Shown here: positions 45,033-54,868 of the stretch, piece by piece
Layout of the letters: every line of letters starts with the position of its first letter
Numbering within the stretch: position 1 is the first letter of the stretch
From: Cyanophora paradoxa
Lineage: Eukaryota; Glaucocystophyceae; Cyanophorales; Cyanophoraceae
NCBI GenBank assembly: GCA_004431415.1
Contig: QPMI01000610.1
Location: 306,074 to 370,073, forward strand
DNA length: 64,000 nt
Direction: 5' to 3'
Made by a program: the position numbers and the translations under genes
Notes under the pieces: model-generated
What the model saw: the letters and a program-made list of their open reading frames with translations, nothing else
Database searches by the model: none
Told to the model about the DNA's origin: nothing

Positions 45033-48000
45033 AGATGTATGAGAGGAATCGCGACTTCGCCGCGTTCGCCGCCTCCACCTGCGCGCGCCCCGCTGCCGGC
45101 GTCAGGCGGCGAACCCTTTGGAAGAGCCGCTCGGGGCGGCGGGCGGGCCTGGATGATGCGGCGCTTCTCGGTGATGTCCTGCCCGATGCAGAGGACCCCG
45201 ACGACCTCCCCGTCCATCGAGCGCCGGATCGACGCGTTCATCATCAGCCGCACCTGCGCCCCGCTCGCTCAGCGGCGAGCATGCGGGGCGCCGTCTCATG
45301 AAGACGGCGGCACCTGGCGGCGGGGCCCGCCGCCGGCCCCGCTCTCCGCTGGCACCAGGCTGAACTCGAAGTTGGACTGCTCCGCGCCCTGCGCGCCCCA
45401 GCGGCGCTCAGCGACGCCCCGCCGCGCTGGATGCTGCTTCCCTGGGCGGAGGGGCCTGGACTGGCTCGAGGCGGGGGGCGGGGGCGCACGTGGAGGGCGT
45501 CCTCGAGGATGCGCTCGAGCATCGGCCGCTCCTCGTCGTCCACGAGGGCGACGAGCTGCCGCCCCACCACCTCCTCGTTCTCGTACCCGCTCAGCTCCTC
45601 CATCTTCTTGTTCCAGTCCGCGACGCGGCCGGCCATGTCGACGGCGAGGATGGGGGCGTTGGCGGTGTCGATGAGGCGGGCGAGGTCGGCGGCGACGGCG
45701 CGGGAGCGGGCCTCCTCGACGCGGACGCGCTCGAGCAGCCGGTTCCGCTCCGTGATGTCCCGCACGACGAGCACCTGCAGCGTCCCCCGCGCCGTGTGCG
45801 CCTGCCCCACCGAGATCTCCACGGGGAAGTGGAAGCCCTGCGTCGCCCCGCCCACGAAGCGCGCCGCCAGGAACTCCCCGGTCCCGGGCGAGGCGCTCCC
45901 CTGGATGGCGCGCAGGGCGGCGGCGCGCCCGCCGAAGGCCGCCCACTCGTCGCGCTCGCGGTTGAGGACGGCGAGGTCCTTGTAGTTGGTGTTGCGGCGC
46001 TCCTCGGCCGCCGTCGCCGCCGCGAGGTGCAGCGCGAGGAAGTCGGCGAAGCGGGCGCGGTCGGCGGGGGCGATGAGGGAGATGGCGTGAGTGGGGTCGG
46101 CGCCGAGGTCCTGGTGGGAGAAGCGGTCCTGGGTGAGGCCGAAGAGGACCTTGGCGGGCGGGTTGAACTCGGTGATGCGGTGCATGGTGTCCACGACGAC
46201 GACGGCGTCGCGCATGGCCGAGACGATGGCCTGCGCCCGCTGCATCTTGCCGAGCGCCGCGCCCACCGAGTCGATCTCGCGCAGGATGGAGCGCACGCGG
46301 GAGACGCGGCGAGGGGAGCGCCGCCCCGACTCGTCGACGGAGACGAACTCGCCCGAGGCGGGGCGGGGGAAGGTGGGCGCCCACGAGGGCCGGTGCGGGA
46401 CGACGCGGATGTAGTTGGCCGAGGAGGAGCGGCGGTCGACGTGCGGCGCGTGCGTGAGGCGCAGCAGCTCGAACGAGCCGCAGTCGTCGATCTCCTCCTT
46501 GAGCGCCTTCATCGAGCGCACCAGCTCCCCGAAGGAGCAGCCGGCGATGATCAGCACGAGCGCCGCCGACCCCGCCACCACCCCCGCCACCACCGTGATC
46601 AGCACCCGCGCCCGCCCCGCCACCGGGCCCCCCTCCGCCCCAACCACGACCCGCGCCGCGAACGCCTCCGCGCCCCCCGCGCAGGCCGCCCCGAGCGGCG
46701 CGTCCCTGCGGCCCCCCGCGCCCGTCAGCGGGGCGGACGGGGCCGGCGCGAAGCGGGGCGGGCGGCGCACGAGGCGAGGAGGAAGGCGCCGGCGGCGGTG
46801 GAGAAGGAGGCGCGGCGGGCCGGCGCCGCCCCGCAGCCCGGCGCCGCCGCCTGCGCCGACAGCAGCGCCGCGACCGGCTCTGGGGCCGAGGCGGCGGCCG
46901 CGGCCGGCAGGGGCGCCAGGGAGGCGGCCAGGAGCGAGCGGCCGCCGGCCGGCGCGGGCGGCGCGGCGCCGGCGTGCGAGGCGGCGAGCACGTCGGAGGA
47001 GGGCCGGCGACCACCGCCGCGACGCCTGAGGCGGAGGGTCAGGGGCGGCGGCGGTGCGCTCGTCGCGAAGCGCGCACCGGCGGGGTCGGCGGCGACGCTG
47101 GCGAGGGCCGCGGAGAGGAGCGCGGGGCCCACGCCGACGAAGGCGGCCGCGGGGGAGGCGGCGGCAGGGACCGGCGCGGCGTAGAGGATTCCCCAGCGGG
47201 CGCTGCGCGGGGGCGGGCGGGCGGCGTCGGTTCGGCTCGGGGCGGGGCTGTGCGGGGCTCGCGGGCGGGCGGAGCGCACGCGGAGGGGTCATCGAAGCGG
47301 GCCCACCCGCGGGCCGAGGCCGCGGCGAGCGCCGCCAGCGCCCTGCGGCGTAGGCGTCAGCGGCGCCGGCGAGGCGAAGCGAGGCGAGCTGCGCTACACG
47401 AGCGACAAGGGCGGGGCGGGCGCACGGGCGGGCGGCGTCGGCGGGGGCGTCGGCGAGGGCGGGGGCGGGGCGGGGCCGGAGGCGGGGCGGGCGTAGGTGG
47501 AGAGGCGGGGCGGGGAGCCCGAGAGGACCTCGAGGAGGGCGGAGCCGGCCTCGCCGCGGGCGGCCGCCGCGTAGGCGCCCTCGGGCCCCAGCGCGAGCCC
47601 ACCACGGGCAGGCTCGGGAAGGCCGCCAGCGCGCTGCCGCACCCTCCGCGTCGGCCGCCCGGCGCGCGCGCGGGCGGGCGGCGCGAGGACGGGGGCGCAC
47701 TTGTGGAGCAGCAGGGCGACGCGGGCGTCGGAGGGCTGCGGGGGCGAGCCCAGCGCCGCGGCTTCCCTCTGCGCGCGGGGCTCAGGCCTCGGGGGCGGCC
47801 GCAGAGGAGAGGGGCCGCACCGCGAGGAAATCGGCGGCGGAGCGGGCGAGGGCCAGCTCGGAGTCGACCGCCTCTGTGGGCGGGGAAGGCGAGGGCAGTC
47901 GGCGGGCGGCGCGCCGGCTCGCGGTGGCGGGTGCGCACGGGCGGCGCGGGCGAGCTGGGCGGAGAGGACGCGCTGCGCCGACTCGCCCTCGAGGGCCGAC

Positions 48001-48850
48001 GCCGCGAGCCACACGTACAGCGCCACCGCCTGCGCCGCCCGCCCCCGCCGCGTCGGGCGCCCCGCGCCGCGCCGGTCGGGATCGCAAGGGCGGGACGCAC
48101 GATGGCCCCGGCGCAGAGGAGGAAGACGACGAGGGGGAAGAGGACGGCGCCGCCGCGGAAGCGGACGCGCTTGGTGATCCAGCGGCGCGCGTCGTAGCCG
48201 AGGTCGTCGATCTTGCAGCGGAGCCAGGTCCACATCTCGCCGAGGCTGTGCGCCCCGCGCCGCGGCGGCGCGATGATCGTGACGCGCTCGTCTAACTCGG
48301 AAGCGCCACGCGGCGGGAAGGCCGGCACGGAGATAGGCCGGGGCGGGGCGGTGGCGGTCACGTTTGGCGTGCCGCCCACGCTGACCACGACCGTGTAATC
48401 CTGGCCCGGCTCGCGGTGCCCGCTGCTCCCGCTGCTCTGCCCGTCCGCCTCCTTCACCTCCGCCTCCTGGTTCGCCGGCGAGCCGCCCGCCAGGCGCGTC
48501 TGCGAGCTGGGCCCCGAGCGGCGGCTGAGGGAGCTCGCCCAGCCGGCGCCCGTCATGGAGGCGGTCGCCAGGCGCGCATCCTCGGCCTGCCCAAGGACGC
48601 TTGGCGAGCTGCGGGCGCGGCGGGAGGGCGCGGCGCGCACCGTGGAAAAGGCACGGCTGAGGAAGCGGAACGATCGTGACGGGGGCCCGGTGCCAGCGCT
48701 GTCGGGCAACGCGCCCGGGAGCAGCTGGAGATCTTCGGGGTTGGGCGATTGGCGACCGAGACCGCCACCGAGTGACGCTAGCTCCCGCATCGTCCTGGGT
48801 GTTTGCCCAGCCGCGGGGGACGCCCGCCCGGAATGAACTGCCGACTCCAT
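41686..48850 (-). CDS. Membrane hybrid histidine kinase, PAS-PAS-HisKA-HATPase-REC-REC
   Basis: Two-component sensor that autophosphorylates on His and passes phosphate to Asp. The ATG at 48850 (alternative at 48949) opens a long cytosolic Ser/Pro-rich leader. TM1 is [19 protein letters not shown] (about 48110-48160), an Ala-rich presumed sensor loop follows, and TM2 is [20 protein letters not shown] (about 46550-46610). Next come PAS 1 ([23 protein letters not shown] end [15 protein letters not shown]), PAS 2 ([23 protein letters not shown] end [18 protein letters not shown]) and HisKA with [20 protein letters not shown] (phospho-His about 45025). The HATPase has N box [30 protein letters not shown] and [20 protein letters not shown] degenerate receiver follows ([27 protein letters not shown]; it lacks the paired acids), then a complete C-terminal receiver ([37 protein letters not shown]). 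TGA at 41686. About 15 C-rich introns. Ligand unknown. Confidence 0.9.
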
Positions 48851-49585
48851 GATACTGGGGCCGTCCGGCGGACTAGGGTCAGGCCGGCCGGTTCGGTTGT
48901 TGATTGGAGGGCGCCTTGTCGGCGTGTCGCAATGAGGCTGAATCAGCACAATAGCCTGTCACCGCGCATCCGTGTCCCCGGTGCGCCGACCATTCGCCGT
49001 GGCCGTGACTGCGCGGAGCTGTCGGCGAGCTGTCGTGCTGCGCCTTGGGGTCTCTGTTGGTTGGGTGAATGTTGCTACGATTCTAAAAGGCTGCTACGAT
49101 GCCGCCCGGCAATCAGCCGGTGCACACGAGCTCCGACGCGCGAAGGGCGGGCTTGCTTGGAATGCTTAGCAAAAACGTTCTGTGCAAGTGCTAGCTCGCT
49201 AGGCGGCTATCGCCGAAGGGCGCCGCAGACGGAAGATGCAAGCTTGCGAACTGTCCAGGAGCAGCCAAGTCGAGGATCTGTGTATCCCCCCAGCAAAGCT
49301 TCCCCCAGCAGGGGTCCCTCGAGCAGGGGACGCTAGCGGTTCTGAGAGGAAGTCGGCTCAGATAAAATTCCGAAAGCGGCAACGGGAGCCTGGTCTACGG
49401 GCGGCAACGGGCTCATCGGTGCCTCGTCCTGAGACATTGGTGCCTCGCGAGCACGACACCAACGCCGCACGTCCGACCTGGCGGCGCAGGCTCTTGCACA
49501 GTAGCAGCGCAGACATCGCACCCTGACGACCTCCGGCGGAGAGAGCGCGGCGGAGTCGCCGGCCGCGTCATCGCCGCCGGACGCG
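48851..49585. promoter_or_regulatory. Divergent region, histidine kinase / mitochondrial carrier
   Basis: 735 bp between two head-to-head starts. Contains no recognised gene; short TGCTACGATTCTAAAAGGCT-type direct repeats of TGCTACGAT occur at 49072 and 49092. The upstream in-frame ATG of the kinase at 48949 falls here. Confidence 0.5.
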
Positions 49586-51015
49586 ATGGAGGAGGAGGCC
49601 TCGAGAGCGTCCCAGGCGCTCGTGCGTCTGACGTCCTTGCTGTCCTCCCCGGCGCTCGGTCTGGGTGACGAGGAACAGCGCCGGACGATGGCGGTGGGTA
49701 AACGGTCAAGCTTCCTCTGCCTCGCCTGACGCCCGTCCAGATCCACCTCGTCGCGGGCGCGTCGGCGAGGATCACGTCTGTCACCCTTATGTACCCTGTG
49801 GACTGCATCAAGACGCGGCTGCAGGTCGACCCGACGCGCTACGGTGCGCCGCTGCGCCCCAGTTCGGCTCCGTCCGTGCTGAAGGCGGCGGGGCAGCGAA
49901 CCCCGTGGAAGCCTTCCGCAAGATCGTGGCGGCGGAGGGCGTGGCGGCTCTGTACAAGGGCATCCCCGCGCGCATGCTCTGTCAGCTCCGCCCCGGTCAC
50001 AGACGTTGCTGGCATGCTCTGACAGAGTGACAGACGTCGCCCCGGCCGCCGCCGTCAGCTTTGCCGTCTACGAGGAGGTGAAGAGCGCGCTGCGGCCGCG
50101 CGAGGGCCACGCCCACTGGCTCTCCCCGCTCGTGCCCCTCGCCGCCGGCTTCGCGGCCCGCGTCTTCGGGACCGCCACCCGCACCCCCTTCGACGTCGTC
50201 AAGCAGCGGTCCGCCCCCGCGGCCCGCGCCCGCGTCCGCCGCCCGCTCCCCCTCCTCACCGCCCGCGCTGTGCAGGCTGCAGGTCCAGGGCAGCTCGGCC
50301 GGCGTGTACAAGGGTACGGTCGACGCCTTCCGGACCATCGCCCGCAGCGAGGGCCTCCGCGGCATGTTCGCCGGTACCTACTCCCCTTCTTCCGTCGTCC
50401 GTCCCTCCCCACCTGACGTCTCCCGCAGGGTACGGGGTGACGCTGCTGCGGGACGCGCCGGTGCGGCGTGGCCCCCTCCTGCGGCTCCTCCAGCCCCTCA
50501 CGCCCGGACAGTTCGCGATGATCTACTTCACCTCGTACGAGCTCTTCAAGCGGGCGCAGGGCGGGCTCCGCGCCGCCCCCGCGGACGCCCCCGCCGGGCG
50601 GGCGGCCTCGGACCCCGAGCTGGGCACGGGGAACTTTTTGCTGGCGGGGGCGGCCGCCGGCGTGCTCGCCTCCACCTGCACCTCCCCCCTCGACGTCATC
50701 AAGACCCGGTACCCCCGCTTCCAGCTCCCCTCGCCCTCCTCGCCCTCACGCGCGGGGGCAGGCTGCAGACGCAGGGGATGCGGCAGGGCGGGCGGCAGTA
50801 CGCGGGGCTGAAGGATGCGGTCGCAACGATCTGGCGGGAGGAGGGCGCGCGCGGCTTCACCCGCGGCTTGGCCGCCCGCTACCTGTGTGAGCAACTTGAC
50901 CACCCAACCACCTCTGCGTGCGCCGGCTAAAGTGCAGAGAACAGATATCGCGCCGGCGGCCTCCATCACATTCACAGCGTACGAGAACTACAAGCGCCTT
51001 CTGGAGGGCCTGTAG
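49586..51015 (+). CDS. Mitochondrial carrier family (SLC25) protein
   Basis: Inner-membrane transporter built from three repeats of two helices each, with the P-x-D/E-x-x-K/R signature after odd helices. The start gives MEEEASRASQALVRLTSLLS; repeat 1 is IHLVAGASARITSVTLMYPV with DCIKTRLQVDPTRYG, and repeat 2 is PLVPLAAGFAARVFGTATRT with PFDVVKQ. Repeat 3 is NFLLAGAAAGVLASTCTSPL with DVIKTR. Matrix-helix glycines are seen in AFRKIVAAEGVAALYKGIPA, AFRTIARSEGLRGMFAG and TIWREEGARGFTRGLAARYL, and the C-terminus is ASITFTAYENYKRLLEGL, TAG at 51013. Introns have C-rich sense strands. The one at about 49982-50027 looks duplication-derived (see findings). Sequence of the first repeat resembles mitoferrin or S-adenosylmethionine carriers, but I do not assign a substrate. 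Confidence 0.9.
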
Positions 51016-51371
51016 CCGCGGCGGGCCGGCCCCGGCGGCTTTTTCATTCTCCGCTTCGTTCCCTTTCTGTTTCGTGCGTGCAGCAGCAGACATTTGTAGC
51101 TTTAGGTAGACTCTGCTCTTCTCCTCGCCGGGAGCTCCTCGCAGCGCTTTTCTTTCAACTTATGACCAGTGCCCGCGCGCCTCCGCGCGCGCCCCACAGT
51201 CGCGTCTGCATGCGCGGCCCCCCGGCGGGAAGCCGGGCGGGCGTTTCAATAGTCGCAATTCGGCAGTGTCCATGTTTTCTTTTCACCTCGTGTTTCTTTC
51301 AGATCCTCGTGACTTGAGCATCGCGCCCTCGCCCTCGCCCTCGCCCTCGCCCTCGCCGGCGGCCGCGGGGG
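51016..51371. other. Convergent spacer, carrier / ATG11-like
   Basis: 356 bp with both 3' UTRs. Includes T-rich stretches (51136-51165, 51275-51300) and a hexanucleotide repeat next to the ATG11-like stop. Confidence 0.6.
51324..51357 (+). repeat. (GCCCTC)n hexanucleotide repeat
   Basis: Five to six GCCCTC units (GAGGGC in the sense of the minus-strand gene), lying just 3' of the ATG11-like stop codon, so probably in its 3' UTR. Confidence 0.85.
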
Positions 51372-54300
51372 CTACGCGGCGCTGGGGAGGTCCGGGTGCC
51401 CCGCGGTGACCACGTAGTAGGGGGTCCCGATCGTCAGCCCGAACGGGTTGCCCCCCGGGCCCTGCCCCCGCCCCCGCCCCGCCCCGCCAGGTCAGCCTGG
51501 CCGGTCGACGGCGCGGCTGCAGCTGGCGGCGCGCACCGGGGCGGCCCGCCGCGCCTGCACTTCGACGATGCGGGCCACCAAGAAGGGCATCCGCTCGTCG
51601 GGCCTGAGCGCCTGCGCCGGCGAGGGCCGCTCGAGCGGGGCCCGGGGGCGCGGGGGGGATGGCGGGGGGCGGGGAGCTAGCGCGCGCCTGGCGGCACTCG
51701 TCGGCGAGGAAGAAGTTGGGGGCGCCGACGTGCGCCGCCATGTACTGCGGCGACCCCGGCTGGTGCACGAACACCGCCACGTCCTCCGCCCCGAAGCTGC
51801 CCCAGAGGCGCCAGGCGCCCGTCAGCGCGCACGGCCGAGCGTCGCGGTCGAGGCAGGAGGGGCGGGGGCTCACTTGCGGAGGGCGGCGCGGGAGCGCTCG
51901 GGGCGGGGCCGGGGCGGGGAGGTGCCGGTGGCGGGGCCGGCCATGGCGGCGGCGTGGGCGACGCTGCGGGCGGCCTCGACGAGGGCCCCCGTGTCCACCT
52001 CGTCGACCCCCTCGCCCCTCAGCAGCGCGTGCTGCGCCCCCAGCGCCCGCGCCACCTCCCCGCACGCCTCCCGGTACGAGCGGCACGCCTCGTACAGGTT
52101 CGCGTACGCCGGCGTCACCTTGCGCTTCAGCGCCTCGTGCTGCGCCGCCACCGACGCCGCCAGCCGCGCCATCGCCGCCCGCTGCTCCCCGCCTCCGCCT
52201 GCAGCCGCTCCACCGTCCGCTGCAGCTCCGCGTTCGCCGCCTCCGCCGCCGCCGCCGCCGCCCTCGCCGCCTCCGCCGCCGCCGCCGCCGCCGCGCCTGC
52301 GTCCGCGTCCGCGTCCGATGCCGGAGCTGCCTGCGGTGGTTGCGGTGCCGCAGCCGGCGGTATGGCCGGCGGCGGCGGGGATGGCCGCGGGCTTCCCGGG
52401 GGCTCCGAGGGCCGGATCTCGGAGGGAGAGGGCAGGCGAGGGGCGAGGGCCCGCCGGAGGAGGAGGACGCGGAGGAGGAGGGGAGGAGGCGGGGGAGGCG
52501 GCGGGGCCGGGGCGGAGGCGGCGCCGTAGGCGTCGGGGGCGTCCGGGCGGAGGCGGCGGAGGAGGCGGGGCCGGCGGGGACGGCGGGGCGGGGCGGGACC
52601 GGCGCTGCAGCGGGGGCAGGGCCCGAGGAGGGCGCGCAGGTCGGCGGGGCCGAGCTCCGCCTCGTCGGCCCGGGCCGGCCGCCCCCGCCTCCCCGCCGCC
52701 CTCGGCGCCGGGCTCCTCGTCGAGGCAGGGGAGGGCGGAGGAGAGGGAGGGGACGGTGACGTGCGCCACGGGCGGCCGCTCGAGCAGCGCCGCCCGAGCA
52801 GCGCCGCCGGCAGCAGCCGCCCGTGCTCCTGGTGGAACCTGCGCCCCGCCTTCACGTCGGGCCGGGGCGGGGCGGGGCGGGGCGGGCGGGGCGGGGCGGG
52901 GGCACCGCTCGCGGCGGAGGAGCTCCTCCTCGCGGAGGCGGCCGAGGCCCTCGGCGACCGACCCGACGAGGCCCGCCAGCCGCCGCAGCTGCCCCGCCGC
53001 CGCGCCACCTCCGCCACCGCCGCCCGGTACGCCCCGGCAGCGCCCCCACCGCCCCTAGCTCCCCAGCGGCGCCCTGCGCGACCCTCGGCCCCGCCCCGCG
53101 CGCGGCCGCGCCGGGCGGCGGGACGGCGCGCACGCGTGCTTCTCGAGGGTCGCCGAGGCGACGGCCGTGCGGTTGCCGATCTCCCTGCGCCCGTCAGCGC
53201 CGGCGGGGGCGGGGCGGAGCCCAGGCGGGCCGGCACCGGATGCGGGACTGGAGGGCGGAGACGGCGCGCAGGCGCGCGTGCACCTCGCCGCACGAGCGCT
53301 CCCGCGCCCCGCGAACGCCGGTGGCGCCCGCGCCGCCGCCTCCGCCGCCGCCGCCTCCGCCGCGACGAAGGCGCGCTCGGCGTCGGCGTCGGCCGCGGCC
53401 TCGGCCCCGGCGTCCGCCTCGGGCGCGCCGGCGAGCAGCGCGGCGGCGGCGGCGCATGCGCGGCGGTGCTGGCGGAGGGCGGCGGCGCGGGCGGCCGCGA
53501 GGCCCTCGGCGGCGCCCCGCAGCGAGGCGAGCGCCGCCTCGAGCTCGCCGAAGCGCACGGGCCACGGCCGCTGCGCCTCCGCCTCGGCGGCGGCGCGCAC
53601 GCCGGCGGCGGCCTCGTCGAGGGCGGCGGCGCGGGGCCGGAGGGCGGCGAGGAGGGCGCCGCAGTCGCGGGCGAGGGCGCGGAGGCGGTCGCCGCCGGCG
53701 AAGTCGAGGAGCGTGCGGCGGCCGGGCGCCCGCAGCGCCGCGTGCACCTCCACGCCTCCAGGCCCCGCAGCCCCTCCTCCAGCCCGCCGCCACCCGCCCC
53801 TGCTCCTCTGCCCCAGCCCCCGCCCTCGCCACGCGCGCGGCGCGGCCGGCGGCGGGCGGGCGGGCGGGGCGCACCGGCGCGGCGTGCGAAGGCCTGCATG
53901 AACGCGGCGACGCTCTGGCCGCTCTGCCGCGTGTGGATGAGGAGGTTCGCCACCGCCGCGCCACCGCCTGCTCCTGCCCCGCATCGCCTGCAGCGCCACC
54001 TCGCACGCCGCCCCCGCCGCCTCCGCCTCCGCCCGCAGCTCGTCCGCCCGCTCCGCCCGCGCCCGCCACGCCGCCTCAGCCTCCAGCAGCGCCCGCGCCT
54101 CGGCGCTGCCCGCCCGTGCCGCCTCCTCCAGCTCCCCGAGCGTCAGCGGCGCCGCCACGCGCTCCGCTGCGGTGCCCGCCGTCAGCACGCGATCACGCCG
54201 GCGGGGCGCGCGGCGAGGCCCGACACGCGCACCGGCCTGCACGGTCGGCGCTGGCAGCGGCTCCACCGGAGCCGGGGCCTCGCTGGCAAGAGAGCGCCGG

Positions 54301-54650
54301 TCGTACACATAGACCGGATCCTGCGCGCCGCGTGCTCTCAGGCTGGGCGACGCAAGGCGGCAGCTCCTGGTCTCGCGACGAGTGCCCGAGCCTTCAGCGC
54401 GCGCGCTCGGTTACCTTCGTGTACACGGCGATGGACTTGGAGGCCTCCACTTTGACGCCGGCACCTGTCAGAAGGATCTGATCTGCCGGAGGGATCCCGC
54501 ATAATGCGCTGAGCTGCTGCCGGAGCGCCTCGACGCTGCGGACGCGGAGTAAGCCCGAGTCCGCGCGACCCTTGACTCCTCGAACCTCGGCGCAGGCACG
54601 CGGAAGGTGCGCCCACTGGATGCGCAGATAACGAAGACCCCCTGCTCCAT
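51372..54650 (-). CDS. ATG11: ATG11/FIP200-like autophagy scaffold
   Basis: Scaffold of the ATG1/ULK1 kinase complex in selective autophagy. N-terminus: MEQGVFVICASSGRTFRVP and VEALRQQLSALCGIPPADQI with LLTGAGVKVEASKSIAVYTK, then DPVYVYDRRSL, a ubiquitin-like fold as in ATG11 and RB1CC1/FIP200. The middle is long Ala/Arg/Glu-rich coiled coil (for example TLGELEEAARAGSAEARALL, RLRALARDCGALLAALRPRA, AERAFVAAEAAAAEAAARA and SVAAQHEALKRKVTPAYANL). The C-terminal claw domain reads FGAEDVAVFVHQPGSPQYMA, HVGAPNFFLADE, RPDERMPFLVARIVEVQ and GGNPFGLTIGTPYYVV, ending PDLPSAA, TAG at 51372. The claw motifs (GRIV-like and NP[YF]GL.[VI]GT) are the best diagnostic. Introns are extremely C-rich on the sense strand. 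The join between the first exon (ATG at 54650) and VEALRQQ was not resolved in frame. Confidence 0.8.
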
Positions 54651-54868
54651 CGCGTGGCGCGAGGCGCACGCCGCCGTGCGTGCCTCGCTTTCGTTTGACT
54701 CTCAGTGATACAGGCGTGTCGGCAGGCCGGCACCCGTGACTTGCTAGCGAAGCGGCTGTCAGTCCGAGGAACGTCTTCCGCTGGACTGAAGCCGGAAGAC
54801 GAGGAAGCGAGGGGGGAAGAGAAGCGCGGGGGGTAGGAGAGAAGGAAAGTTTGATCGGCTCAGGAAGC
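54651..54868. promoter_or_regulatory. Divergent promoter region, ATG11-like / thiolase-like
   Basis: 218 bp between head-to-head starts; has a purine-rich stretch GGAAGACGAGGAAGCGAGGG and GGGGAAGAGAAGCG (54797-54832). Confidence 0.5.

Noticed and set aside
45490-48197. Long plus-strand frames opposite the histidine kinase
   Set aside because: Shadow frames; the minus strand carries complete PAS, HisKA and receiver motifs.
51448-54481. 500-residue plus-strand frames opposite the ATG11-like gene
   Set aside because: Low-complexity Arg/Pro/Ala sequence read through C-rich introns of the opposite strand.
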